Source of the DNA: Sphingomicrobium lutaoense
GTDB taxonomy: Bacteria > Pseudomonadota > Alphaproteobacteria > Sphingomonadales > Sphingomonadaceae
Length of the DNA stretch: 64,000 nucleotides
NCBI RefSeq assembly: GCF_014195685.1
Contig: NZ_JACICF010000002.1
Location: 394,501-458,500, forward strand
Direction of reading: 5' to 3'
Under the pieces are notes generated by a model. The model had not been told where the DNA came from, did no database searches, and worked only from the letters and a program-made list of their open reading frames with translations. Of the stretch, positions 10,739 through 18,876 are shown piece after piece (positions within the stretch are counted from its first letter, which is position 1; the number at the start of each line of letters is the position of its first letter). The position numbers and the translations under genes are program-made.

Positions 10739-10767
10739 CCCTTAGCAGCGCCGCGCCGACATGGCAA
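10739..10767 (-). promoter_or_regulatory. Predicted promoter of rpsU
   Basis: Minus-strand TTGCCA, 17 bases, TAAGGG, about 120 bases upstream of the rpsU start. The arrangement matches other candidates in this window (acnA, lepA, pyrE). Pattern match only. Confidence 0.42.
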
Positions 10768-10890
10768 GTTTGCCGCGTCGATGTTGCAGCGCGACAGACA
10801 GTGGGCTTGGCGCGACGAACCGCCATTTCGTCCATCTCTAATTAACTAACGGAATGATAAGCATTAATTCCAGTGGGAGGGACGAATAGA

Positions 10891-11568
10891 ATGTTGAACA
10901 GGCGGACATTGCTGACACGCGGACTGACGGGGGCCATCGGCTTGGCAGCATCGTCCTCCGCGCTATCATCGCAGCCTGCCAATCCGTCCTTCGTCTTCCG
11001 GACCACGCCGCGCCCCGGCGTGGATCCGCTGGCACCCGCGCCGCGTGCGCCCGGCGGAATCAATCCCGAACTGTTCGCCAAGGCCAAGGAAGCGCTCGAT
11101 CGCCATTCGACCTATGTTGCCGACCGCGAATGGATCGGCATTGCCGACTATGGGCTGCGCTCGGACGAAGCGCGCTTCCACCTCGTGCACCTGCCTTCGG
11201 GCCATGTCGAAAGCGTGCCGGTGACCCATGGCCGCGGGTCTGACCGCAACCATAATGGCTATCTCGACCATTTCTCGAACCAGCCCGGCTCGCTCGCGAC
11301 CTCGAGCGGCGCCTATCTCACCGCGAGCCGCTATCATGGCAAATATGGCCTGTCCGCCAAGCTGCACGGTCTCGACTGGTCGAACAACAATGCCTTCAAC
11401 CGGGCGATCGTGATGCACCATGCCTGGTATGCCGAACCCGAGATGATCAGCCAGCACGGCAAGCTCGGGCGCTCGGAAGGCTGTTTCGCCTTTTCACGTC
11501 GCGATCATTGGCACGTGATGAGCCGGCTCGGCGAAGGCCGGCTGATCTACGCGGACAAGCTGGCCTGA
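10891..11568 (+). CDS. Murein L,D-transpeptidase catalytic-domain family protein (YkuD-like), exported
   Basis: A 225-residue protein whose N-terminus reads MLNRRTLLTRG followed by a hydrophobic stretch, so a Tat or Sec signal is likely. The catalytic domain has the conserved cysteine in GRSEGCFAFS (Cys198) and an upstream histidine-containing segment (IVMHHAWYAEPEM). This short family is predicted to form 3-3 cross-links or attach proteins to peptidoglycan. The start at 10891 is supported by GGGAGG about ten bases upstream. It ends five bases from a convergent, unrelated L,D-transpeptidase. Confidence 0.87.
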   Translation: MLNRRTLLTRGLTGAIGLAASSSALSSQPANPSFVFRTTPRPGVDPLAPAPRAPGGINPELFAKAKEALDRHSTYVADREWIGIADYGLRSDEARFHLVHLPSGHVESVPVTHGRGSDRNHNGYLDHFSNQPGSLATSSGAYLTASRYHGKYGLSAKLHGLDWSNNNAFNRAIVMHHAWYAEPEMISQHGKLGRSEGCFAFSRRDHWHVMSRLGEGRLIYADKLA

Positions 11569-11573
11569 CCGCT

Positions 11574-12929
11574 TCAGGCGGTCGGCACCCCGTCCTTTCC
11601 TGCTTCGGCTGACTGCGATGCGCCCTTCACGGGGCCCGCATCGCGGAGCGCAGCGATCACCGGCGCGTCGCGGTCGTAGATGTCATCATACTGGATGAGC
11701 TTTCCGTCGGTGGTCGCCGCAACCGAGAAATAGACGATATAGACCGGCACCGGATTGACGAAATTGGCTTGCACCGTCTCGCCGCTGTTGAGCGTGTCGA
11801 CGGTCTTCTGCGTATCCCATTCGCCTCCATCCATGCCCAGGAGCGTGGTCGCCAGCTTGAGGATGTTCTCGGTGCGGATGCAGCCATGGCTGCGCGCCCG
11901 CGCCTCGGCATTGAAGAGATTCCGCGCATTGGTGTCGTGCAGGTAGATGAGGTGCGGATTATACATCACGAACTTCACCCGGCCGAGGGAGTTGCGCGGA
12001 CCCGGCGGCTGACGCCAACGCTGGATCGAGCCGTCATCGCGGCGCACCGCGACATAGCCGGGCTTGCCCGCCACCTCGGGAGCGATCGACGGCGGGACTT
12101 CCCACCAGGGATTGAAGATCACGCCCTGGGCCTTGGCCATCAGCTGGGGCGTGGGGGTTTTCTTCGCGCCTGCGACCGCACGGTGACGCGAGATGGTCTG
12201 CCCGTTCTCGATCAGCGCCGCGGTGTAAGCGGGGATGTTGGAGATGATGTAGCGATCGCCAAGGTCGCGCGGCAGCCAGCGCCACCGATCGAGGTTTAGG
12301 CGGATCTTGCCCACCGCCTTCTTGTCCTTCTTGTCGGCCTTGACGAGCGCGGTCTTGAGCGCGGCATATTGCGGATGGGTGGGGAGAAGCTCGTCGAGCG
12401 TTTCCTTGAGCCTGCCATGGTAGAGCGCCCATTCGAGCAGCGCCGCCTGGCGGTCCTTGCTCAGATCCTTGTCGACGATATGCCAGTCGACCCGGTCCTC
12501 GCCGCGGGCATGGCCAAGCGCGAGGTCAGAGGAAAGAAGATTGAACCGTTCGGTCGCCGCCGCCGAGATGGTGGCCGGGTCGCCCGAACGCATCGCGGCG
12601 CGCAGGCCCTCGGGGTCATAGTCGGCGGGCGCGAGCCCCTCGGCACCCACTCCGTCGATATAGGAAAGCAGCGCCTCGACATCGGCAAGCTGCCAGACCG
12701 GCACCTTGGCTTCCTCGGGAGCGAGCGGATCGCCCTGGGCGATCTGTTCATCGACCGTCAGCACCTGTTTTCCGGGAACGCCGTGCGGAGCGACATGCGC
12801 GTCGGGAGCGTCCTGCGCCTTTTCGGCCTCGACCGCCCGATCGGCTTCCTGCGGCAGCGCCATGGCGGTACTGGCAGAGAGAAGCATGATGGTTGCCGAC
12901 AATTTCCCGATAATCTGGCGCTTTGACAC
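11574..12929 (-). CDS. L,D-transpeptidase, YcbB/LdtD-like, periplasmic
   Basis: A 451-residue protein with a signal peptide (SATIMLLSASTAMALP). An N-terminal scaffold region (about residues 60-210) precedes the YkuD catalytic domain, which carries HDTNARNLF and the catalytic cysteine in RSHGCIRTEN (Cys350). It should make 3-3 cross-links in peptidoglycan. It is shorter than E. coli YcbB (about 615 residues), and I see no clear peptidoglycan-binding repeat. GTG 12929 with AGGGAAA upstream is the best start; the frame continues upstream without signal character. It diverges from the PilZ genes. Confidence 0.88.
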   Translation of the reverse strand: MSKRQIIGKLSATIMLLSASTAMALPQEADRAVEAEKAQDAPDAHVAPHGVPGKQVLTVDEQIAQGDPLAPEEAKVPVWQLADVEALLSYIDGVGAEGLAPADYDPEGLRAAMRSGDPATISAAATERFNLLSSDLALGHARGEDRVDWHIVDKDLSKDRQAALLEWALYHGRLKETLDELLPTHPQYAALKTALVKADKKDKKAVGKIRLNLDRWRWLPRDLGDRYIISNIPAYTAALIENGQTISRHRAVAGAKKTPTPQLMAKAQGVIFNPWWEVPPSIAPEVAGKPGYVAVRRDDGSIQRWRQPPGPRNSLGRVKFVMYNPHLIYLHDTNARNLFNAEARARSHGCIRTENILKLATTLLGMDGGEWDTQKTVDTLNSGETVQANFVNPVPVYIVYFSVAATTDGKLIQYDDIYDRDAPVIAALRDAGPVKGASQSAEAGKDGVPTA

Positions 12930-13080
12930 GTGTTTTTCCCTGACATTTCTGAAGTGGTAGGAAAGATTAGTCCCGGCAATCCTTACACAGGCTGAATGGC
13001 CTGCAAAAGGCTGGACACACTTCTTTAAGCAACTGTTGTTAAAAGGAAACGCGTAACTAGTGCGTAGGGGGTTGGGGACA

Positions 13081-13377
13081 ATGAACCACAAGCAGATCCT
13101 GGACGGGAGCATGATCCCGCGAACGGTCAAGCGCATGTTCGACGAGCGGCTCGAAAGCCGCCACGACGCTGGCTCGCAAACCGCCGTGATGGGACTGCGT
13201 GGTGAAAGCCACGTCGTTCGTTTAATTAATATTTCTGACAACGGGGCTATGGTGATTTATCCCGGCATGCCCCATATTGGCGAACAGGTGACGCTCCAGC
13301 TCCTCGACATGGGGGAGGTCACCGCGGTCGTTCGCTGGGTACGCGACGGGCGCATAGGTGTGAACTTCGCCGACTGA
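13081..13377 (+). CDS. PilZ-domain protein (first of a tandem pair)
   Basis: A 98-residue protein that is almost entirely one PilZ domain, the common receptor fold for cyclic di-GMP. Both ligand motifs are present: RxxxR as RLESR near residue 23, and the second motif as NISDNG near 51. It is cytoplasmic, with no membrane segment. The closing segment VRWVRDGRIGVNFAD is typical. TAGGGGGTTGGGGACA precedes the ATG. The next gene, 31 bases on, is another PilZ protein. The output partner is not visible; GGDEF and EAL genes in this window are possible suppliers of the signal. Confidence 0.87.
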   Translation: MNHKQILDGSMIPRTVKRMFDERLESRHDAGSQTAVMGLRGESHVVRLINISDNGAMVIYPGMPHIGEQVTLQLLDMGEVTAVVRWVRDGRIGVNFAD

Positions 13378-13408
13378 CTGGACAGCCGGCGCGGAGATAG
13401 AACATTCG

Positions 13409-13714
13409 ATGATCAAGGCGCGTCTGGCCGAAGTTGATCTGGGAAGCGAGCGTCGCCGCGTGGCGCGCCAGCCGGTCGATCTTGAAGGCCAAGTCCGGGA
13501 AATGGGCGAAGAGGGCTTCGAGGCCCGCATTCTCAACATCTCGGAACAGGGATTCATGGCCGAAGCGCCGCTCGGCGATTTCGAGGTGGGGACGCGCATC
13601 TGGCTCATTCTGCCCGGTCGCGACCGCGCCAGCGCGGTGGTCAAATGGATCGCCGGGACCAAGCTGGGCGCCGAATTCGCCGAACCCGTCGAAGTCAGCG
13701 CGCTGACCGCCTAA
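13409..13714 (+). CDS. PilZ-domain protein (second of a tandem pair)
   Basis: A 101-residue PilZ protein. The first c-di-GMP motif is RRVAR near residue 16 and the second is NISEQG near residue 44, so ligand binding is plausible. The ending VVKWIAGTKLGAEFAEPV is typical of the fold. It shares the layout of the preceding gene but not its detailed sequence, so this is either an old duplication or two separate acquisitions. GGAGA lies upstream of the ATG. It is convergent with the TesA-like gene, six bases away, with no obvious terminator. Confidence 0.87.
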   Translation: MIKARLAEVDLGSERRRVARQPVDLEGQVREMGEEGFEARILNISEQGFMAEAPLGDFEVGTRIWLILPGRDRASAVVKWIAGTKLGAEFAEPVEVSALTA

Positions 13715-13720
13715 GCTCTC

Positions 13721-14344
13721 TTAAAGCGCGTCGATCACCCGATCGGCGGTTCTCGTCACCATCTGCTTCACGCCCTCGAACGTGGGATGCAGTCCGTCGG
13801 CCTGCATCCGGCCCGGCTCGCCGATCACCCCGTCGAGGAAGAAGGGGTAGAGCGGCACGCCATAACGCTTGGCCAGCGCGGGATAGATGGCATCGAAATG
13901 GCGGACATAATGGGGATCGTAATTGGGCGGCGCGCGCATGCCGATCAGCAGCACCGCGATACCGCGTTCCTTCGCGGTCTCGATCATCGCCGACAGATTT
14001 TCCTCTGTGACCGCAGGGTCGATTGCCCGCAACACATCGTTCCCGCCCAGCGCGATGACAAGGAGGTCGGGCTGTTCGTCGAGCCCGTCCAGCGTCCAGC
14101 CGAGCCGCGCTCGTCCCGCGCTGCTGGTATCGCCCGAAACACCTCCGTCCACCACGCTGGCGGCAATTCCCCGCCGCCGAAGCGCATCCTCGAGCTGGGG
14201 TGCATAGCCCAGACCTTCGGGCAGGTTGTAGCCTGCCGTCAGGCTGTCACCAAAGGCGAGGATGCGGGGTCTTTCGTCGGACGCAAGGGCCATGTCCGTC
14301 GAAAGAAGGAAGCCAAGAAGCGCAGCGATGATCAGGCGTGTCAT
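13721..14344 (-). CDS. Arylesterase / lysophospholipase of the GDSL (TesA-like) family, periplasmic
   Basis: A 207-residue SGNH hydrolase. After a signal peptide (LIIAALLGFLLSTDMALA) come the four blocks: FGDSLTAGYN with nucleophile Ser34, VSGDTSS, ALGGNDVLRA, and DGLHPT carrying the catalytic Asp and His. It probably hydrolyses aryl or acyl esters, as TesA does. It is divergent from an ABC ATPase/permease pair, the same gene order as tesA-ybbA-ybbP in E. coli. ATG 14344 gives the clean signal peptide; an ATG 18 bases earlier is also possible. Neither has a strong ribosome site. Confidence 0.9.
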   Translation of the reverse strand: MTRLIIAALLGFLLSTDMALASDERPRILAFGDSLTAGYNLPEGLGYAPQLEDALRRRGIAASVVDGGVSGDTSSAGRARLGWTLDGLDEQPDLLVIALGGNDVLRAIDPAVTEENLSAMIETAKERGIAVLLIGMRAPPNYDPHYVRHFDAIYPALAKRYGVPLYPFFLDGVIGEPGRMQADGLHPTFEGVKQMVTRTADRVIDAL

Positions 14345-14419
14345 GAGAGCCAAGCTGGCCATTCGCGGCAAATCTGGCAAGGTTCGATGCGGCGAGGCCG
14401 TGCATGAGAAGGATGATCG

Positions 14420-15088
14420 ATGGACTTGGTGGAATTGAAGGATATCCGGCTCACGCTGGGCAAGGGCGCGGCGCGGACCGAGATCCTCAAGGGCATCGAC
14501 CTGACCGTCGGAGCGGATGAAAGCCTCGCGATCCTCGGCCCCTCGGGTTCGGGCAAATCCTCGCTGATGGCGGTGATGAGCGGTCTCGAACAGGCCAGCG
14601 CGGGCGAAGCGCGTTTGCTGGGCCGCGACATGGGGACGCTCGACGAGGATGCGCTGGCACGGCTGCGCGGGCGCGACATCGGGATCATCCTCCAGAATTT
14701 CCAGCTCCTGCCGACGATGACTGCGCTCGAAAATGTGCGGGTGCCGATGGAATTGGCCGGTGCCAGTGATGCCGAGGAACGGGCAAGCAAGGAGCTTGCG
14801 CGTGTCGGGCTTGCCGACCGGCTGGGCCATTATCCCTCGCAGCTTTCGGGCGGCGAACAGCAGCGCGTGGCGATCGCCCGCGCGACCGCGCCCCGACCCC
14901 GTCTGCTGCTCGCCGACGAGCCGACGGGAAATCTCGACGGAGCCACCGGGGCCGCGATCATCGATCTCCTCTTCTCCCGCGCAAGCGATGCGGGTGCAGG
15001 CTTTATCGTCATTACCCATGACCCCGCGCTGGCCGAACGCGCGGGGCGGATCATCCGGATGCGCGACGGGATGCTGGACGCCGCATGA
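14420..15088 (+). CDS. ABC transporter ATP-binding protein, YbbA/LolD-like
   Basis: A 222-residue ATPase with Walker A GPSGSGKSS near residue 42, signature LSGGEQQR, Walker B RLLLADEP and the H-loop ITHDP. It powers the permease encoded next, which it overlaps by four bases (ATGA). YbbA/YbbP-type systems belong to the MacB/LolCDE superfamily, which moves lipids or lipoproteins or transmits mechanical force across the membrane rather than importing nutrients. GAGAAGGAT lies upstream of the start. The substrate is unknown. Confidence 0.93.
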   Translation: MDLVELKDIRLTLGKGAARTEILKGIDLTVGADESLAILGPSGSGKSSLMAVMSGLEQASAGEARLLGRDMGTLDEDALARLRGRDIGIILQNFQLLPTMTALENVRVPMELAGASDAEERASKELARVGLADRLGHYPSQLSGGEQQRVAIARATAPRPRLLLADEPTGNLDGATGAAIIDLLFSRASDAGAGFIVITHDPALAERAGRIIRMRDGMLDAA

Positions 15089-17553
15089 CCGTCTGGAAGC
15101 TGGCCAAATGCGACTTGCGGGGCGGCCTTGGCGGGCTGGGCCTCTTATGGCTGTGCCTCACTCTCGCGGTGGCTGGGCTGGCCGCGGTGCTGAGCCTCGT
15201 CTCGGCGATGGACCGCGCGATCGAGGATAATGCCCGCGCGCTGCTCGGCGGCGATCTCGAACTGTCGATCGCCGCGCGCGAAGCGGGGCCCGACGAGCTT
15301 GCCGCGATCCGCGCCCTGGGGCCGGTGACCCATGTGATCGAAACCCGCGCGATGCTCAATGCGGGCAAGAAAGGCACCAGCCTCGTCGAGTTGAAGGGCG
15401 TGGACGAGGCCTATCCGCTCGCGGGAACGCTCGAACTGGATGGACGCCGGCCGCGCGGCCAGGAGATCGCGGTCGACCGCGACCTTGCCGCGCGCCTCTC
15501 GCTCGAGGTCGGCGACAGGGTAAAGCTGGGGCTTGGCGAATTCACCATTTCCGCGCTCATCCTCGACATGGCCAATGGTGGGGGGTTCTTCTTCGCGCCG
15601 CCCGTTCTGATCGACCCGGATGGGCTGGCGGCCTCGCGGCTGGTGCGGCCCGGCAGTATCGTCGAACATGAATATCGCATCCTCCTTGCCGCCGAGGCCG
15701 ATCCCGAAGCGGTTGGCCAGAGGTTCACCGAACGCTTCGAGGATGCGGGCTGGGACTTCACCACCCGCGACGGCGCGGCCGGCGGAACCCAGCGCTTCGT
15801 ATCGCGCACCGGCGATCTCCTGCTGCTGGTCGCCCTGTCGGCGCTCGGCATCGGCTCGCTCGGCATCGCCAGCGCGGCCAGCGCCTTCGCCGCGACCCGG
15901 CGGCGCACCGTCGCGCAGCTCAAGTTGGTCGGGGGAACGCGGCGCGCGATCGGCGCGATGCTGTCGATCGAACTGGGCATCGTCGTCGTTGCCGCCCTTC
16001 TTGTCGGCCTTGCCCTCGGGGCCTTGGCGCCGCCGATCGTCGGATCGATCATCGGCGAACGGCTGCCCATCGCGCCGCATCCGGGCCCGCACCTCGATGC
16101 GCTCTCGCTGGCAGCCATCACGGGCATTCTCGTCACGGTCGCCGCGGCCTGGTCGCCGCTGGCGGGCGCGCTCGACGTGCGTCCCGCGGCGCTGCTTCGC
16201 GGCAGCGTCGAGGATGGGGCGGGCGAGCGGCGTTGGCTCGTTCCGCTGATCGCCGGAGCCGCCGCGATCGGAGTGGCACTGTTCGCTTCGTCCAACCGCG
16301 AACTGGCGGCGCTGGCGATCGGCGGGCTGTTCCTGCTTGCCCTGATCTTCGGCGCGATGGGCTGGGCGATCCGGCTGCTTGCCCGGCGTCTGCGCCATCG
16401 CGGCGGACCGGTGCAGCGGCTCGGCGTCGCTGCGCTCGACCGGCCCGGCAATGCCACCGTCCGCCTTACCGTCGCGCTCGGGCTGGGGCTCAGCTTGCTG
16501 CTGCTGATTGCCGCGACAGGGCAGAGCCTTCTCAACCAGATCGACGAGAATATCGCCGAGACCGCTCCCGACTATTTTCTCATCGACCTGCCGCGCGAAA
16601 GCGAAGCCGACTATCGCGCGCTGGTCGACCGGGTGCTGCCCGGTGCGGGCGTGGCGATCGTTCCCTCGCTGCGCGGCGCGGTGACCGCGGTGAAAGGGCA
16701 GGCCGTGGCGGAGATGGAGGAAATCCCCGACGGCGCCTGGATCCTCAGGGGAGACCGGGGTCTGACCTTCCTTTCCGAATTGCCCGCCAGCAACCGCATC
16801 ACCAGGGGCCAATGGTGGTCCCGCGACTATGACGGTCCGCCGCTCCTCAGCATCGATGCCGATGCCGCCGAGGCGCTGGATCTCGCCATTGGCGACACGA
16901 TGACCGTGTCGATCCTTGGGCGCCCATTGACCGCTGAAATCGCGAGCTTCCGCGAGATCGACTGGCGAAGCTATGGCTTCAACTTCGCGCTCATCTTCTC
17001 GCCCGGGAGCCTCGACGATGCGCCCTATACGCTGATGAGCACGGTGAGCGCGCCGCCCGGTACCGACCTGGTCGCCTTCGAGCGCGAAGTGGTCGAGGCC
17101 TTTCCGCAAGTCAGCGCGATCAAGGTCGCCGATATCGTGAGCGAATTCCGTGCCATCCTCCTTAGCCTTGACGCGGCGGTGCGCATTGCCATCGCGCTCG
17201 CCATCGCGATGGGCGTGATCGTGCTGGCGGGGTCGGTGGTGGCGACGCGCGCCCAGCGGGCCCGCGATATCGTGCTGTTGCGACTGGTCGGCGGGCAGCG
17301 GCGTCAATTGATCGGCACCCAGCTCGTCGAATTCTCGATCCTCGCGGCGCTGTCGGCGCTGGGTGCCGCGGGAGCGGGGCTGCTGGCGGCTTGGCTCCTG
17401 TGCGCCTACTGGTTCGAAATCGCCTTCGCTCCGCAATGGGAAAGCATTCTTGCGATCCCCGCCGGAGCGATCCTGCTGGCGATCGTGGCGGCGCTCCTCG
17501 CGGCGTGGCCGGCGCTTGCCGCGCGGCCCGCCGAGGCGCTTCGGGCACGCTAA
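15085..17553 (+). CDS. ABC transporter permease, YbbP-like (FtsX superfamily)
   Basis: An 822-residue membrane protein with an N-terminal helix (LCLTLAVAGLAAVLSLVSAM). A periplasmic domain of about 200 residues follows, then helices near 250-400 including the FtsX motif around KLVGGTRRAIGAML. A second half repeats the plan, with a matching motif LLRLVGGQRRQLIGTQ near residue 730 and C-terminal helices. The doubled FtsX layout is that of YbbP. With its ATPase it probably handles an envelope component next to the TesA-like esterase. Translation is coupled to the upstream gene. Confidence 0.92.
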   Translation: MTVWKLAKCDLRGGLGGLGLLWLCLTLAVAGLAAVLSLVSAMDRAIEDNARALLGGDLELSIAAREAGPDELAAIRALGPVTHVIETRAMLNAGKKGTSLVELKGVDEAYPLAGTLELDGRRPRGQEIAVDRDLAARLSLEVGDRVKLGLGEFTISALILDMANGGGFFFAPPVLIDPDGLAASRLVRPGSIVEHEYRILLAAEADPEAVGQRFTERFEDAGWDFTTRDGAAGGTQRFVSRTGDLLLLVALSALGIGSLGIASAASAFAATRRRTVAQLKLVGGTRRAIGAMLSIELGIVVVAALLVGLALGALAPPIVGSIIGERLPIAPHPGPHLDALSLAAITGILVTVAAAWSPLAGALDVRPAALLRGSVEDGAGERRWLVPLIAGAAAIGVALFASSNRELAALAIGGLFLLALIFGAMGWAIRLLARRLRHRGGPVQRLGVAALDRPGNATVRLTVALGLGLSLLLLIAATGQSLLNQIDENIAETAPDYFLIDLPRESEADYRALVDRVLPGAGVAIVPSLRGAVTAVKGQAVAEMEEIPDGAWILRGDRGLTFLSELPASNRITRGQWWSRDYDGPPLLSIDADAAEALDLAIGDTMTVSILGRPLTAEIASFREIDWRSYGFNFALIFSPGSLDDAPYTLMSTVSAPPGTDLVAFEREVVEAFPQVSAIKVADIVSEFRAILLSLDAAVRIAIALAIAMGVIVLAGSVVATRAQRARDIVLLRLVGGQRRQLIGTQLVEFSILAALSALGAAGAGLLAAWLLCAYWFEIAFAPQWESILAIPAGAILLAIVAALLAAWPALAARPAEALRAR

Positions 17554-17639
17554 ACCGCTGATTTTCCAACGTCCCAAATTGGATCGCGTGAAACCCTATC
17601 CTTTATTGTTCGTTAATTGTGGACGAAAGGATAGCGGTT

Positions 17640-17900
17640 ATGAAGCACGTACCATCACTTGGCGACCTGCATATGAAGCATGATCCCGCTGGCCGGGGCT
17701 ATCATGCCATCTATCGCGAGGAGGAAGTGAACCACTGCCCCGGTTGTGGCCGGACGCAATGGCTGGTCGGCCGCTTTTCGGCCGAATGCGCTTTCTGTTC
17801 GACAGCCCTGCCGCTGGCCGATGCCAGCCTGACGCTGCATGCCGGTCCGCCGGTGATCGAGCATCGCAACCGCAACGCCCGCCCCGCATTCGCTGCCTGA
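17640..17900 (+). CDS. Small zinc-ribbon protein of unknown function
   Basis: An 86-residue cytoplasmic protein. Four cysteines are arranged as CPGC, about 15 residues, then CAFC, with GRTQWLVGRFSAE between them, which is a classic zinc ribbon. The N-terminal part contains several histidines and the C-terminal third has no clear fold. The ATG at 17640 follows GAAAGGATAG; a TTG 21 bases earlier overlaps that site. It lies alone between the YbbP-like gene and a convergent cyclophilin gene. A DNA- or RNA-binding or partner-docking role is possible but not shown. Confidence 0.75.
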   Translation: MKHVPSLGDLHMKHDPAGRGYHAIYREEEVNHCPGCGRTQWLVGRFSAECAFCSTALPLADASLTLHAGPPVIEHRNRNARPAFAA

Positions 17901-17905
17901 ACCGG

Positions 17906-18802
17906 TCAGTCGTCCGTTGAAGGACGCACCGGGACCTGCACGTTGCACAGGGCGACGCCGCCCGCAGGAACATCATAGAAATCATCGTAGCGGTTCGACC
18001 GCACATCGAGATAGCGCGCGAAGGCGGCGCTGTCCTCGCTGAGATATTGGTAGGACGGACGCTCGTCTTCAGGGAGTGACGAGGCCAGGCGGATCGAGAC
18101 GATCAGGCTGGCCTTTTCGCCTTTTTCCTCGACGAGAAAACCGAGCGGCCCCGAACCGCGCGGCAGGCTAGAGAGATGTTCGATGCCATCGACCGCCCGC
18201 CCGACGATCGCGATATTGCGGTCGAGGTGGCGCGGCGCATGGCCGATGATGGCATAAAGTTCGGCGCCCGAGCCCGTGTTCGGGCTGAGATCGCGCCCCG
18301 CACCGAGCGTTCCATAGCAATGGGTAAGGCTCGCGGTGCCATCCTCGTAAATCGCCACCGGCCAGCCGTCCGAAAATCCGGCGACCATCGCATAGGGATC
18401 GGGTGAGCCGAGCAGCGTGAGATCGAGCCCTTCGGCGCTGCGGACATATTCGGGCGGGGGATTGTCGATCACGCCGTCGGGGTTGGGACGGTCGCTTTCG
18501 AGAAGACCGAACTGGGCGACATAATTGTCCTGTACGCGATAGACGCTCGCACCTTCCCAATAGCCGCTGTCGGCGAAGCGGCGGATGTTGGCGACATGGA
18601 CGGGCGCCCATTGCGGAGCGAGCTGGAAGGCGATCCGCTTGCCGCCTTCAAGATCGACTAGCAGCAAGTCCTCGGCGGGAATGGTGATCCAGTCCTCGGG
18701 CTGGGCCAGTTCGATGGCCTCACCGGGTGACATCTTCTCGCGCTCGGACTCATAGCCGGAATGCAACAGGGCGGCGGCCATCAACACGAAAAAGGACATC
18801 AT
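17906..18802 (-). CDS. Divergent cyclophilin-like peptidyl-prolyl isomerase, exported
   Basis: A 298-residue protein with a short signal peptide (MMSFFVLMAAALLHSGY). A cyclophilin-type fold begins near residue 45 (LLVDLEGGKRIAFQLA) and includes ASVYRVQDNYVAQFG, which keeps the Arg and Gln of the active site. Long extra segments such as PPPEYVRSAEGLDL and a C-terminal extension make it much larger than the first cyclophilin of this window. Activity is likely but less certain. GGGGGAGA precedes two adjacent ATGs; either can be the start. It diverges from purT. Confidence 0.8.
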   Translation of the reverse strand: MMSFFVLMAAALLHSGYESEREKMSPGEAIELAQPEDWITIPAEDLLLVDLEGGKRIAFQLAPQWAPVHVANIRRFADSGYWEGASVYRVQDNYVAQFGLLESDRPNPDGVIDNPPPEYVRSAEGLDLTLLGSPDPYAMVAGFSDGWPVAIYEDGTASLTHCYGTLGAGRDLSPNTGSGAELYAIIGHAPRHLDRNIAIVGRAVDGIEHLSSLPRGSGPLGFLVEEKGEKASLIVSIRLASSLPEDERPSYQYLSEDSAAFARYLDVRSNRYDDFYDVPAGGVALCNVQVPVRPSTDD

Positions 18803-18876
18803 CTTCTCCCCCACTGGATTCAGGAGCCGCAGCATGGCGCTTTGCGCGCGAAGCGCAAGCGGTTAGGGAGAGCGCC

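Noticed and set aside
13220-13250. AT-rich stretch with TTAATTAATATT resembling a CtrA or IHF site
   Set aside because: It lies inside the first PilZ coding region and encodes the conserved RLINIS segment, so codon content explains it.
15145-17577. An 810-codon frame opposite the YbbP-like permease
   Set aside because: Antisense shadow with Arg/Gln/Asp-rich, foldless translation; the permease strand has membrane helices and FtsX motifs.
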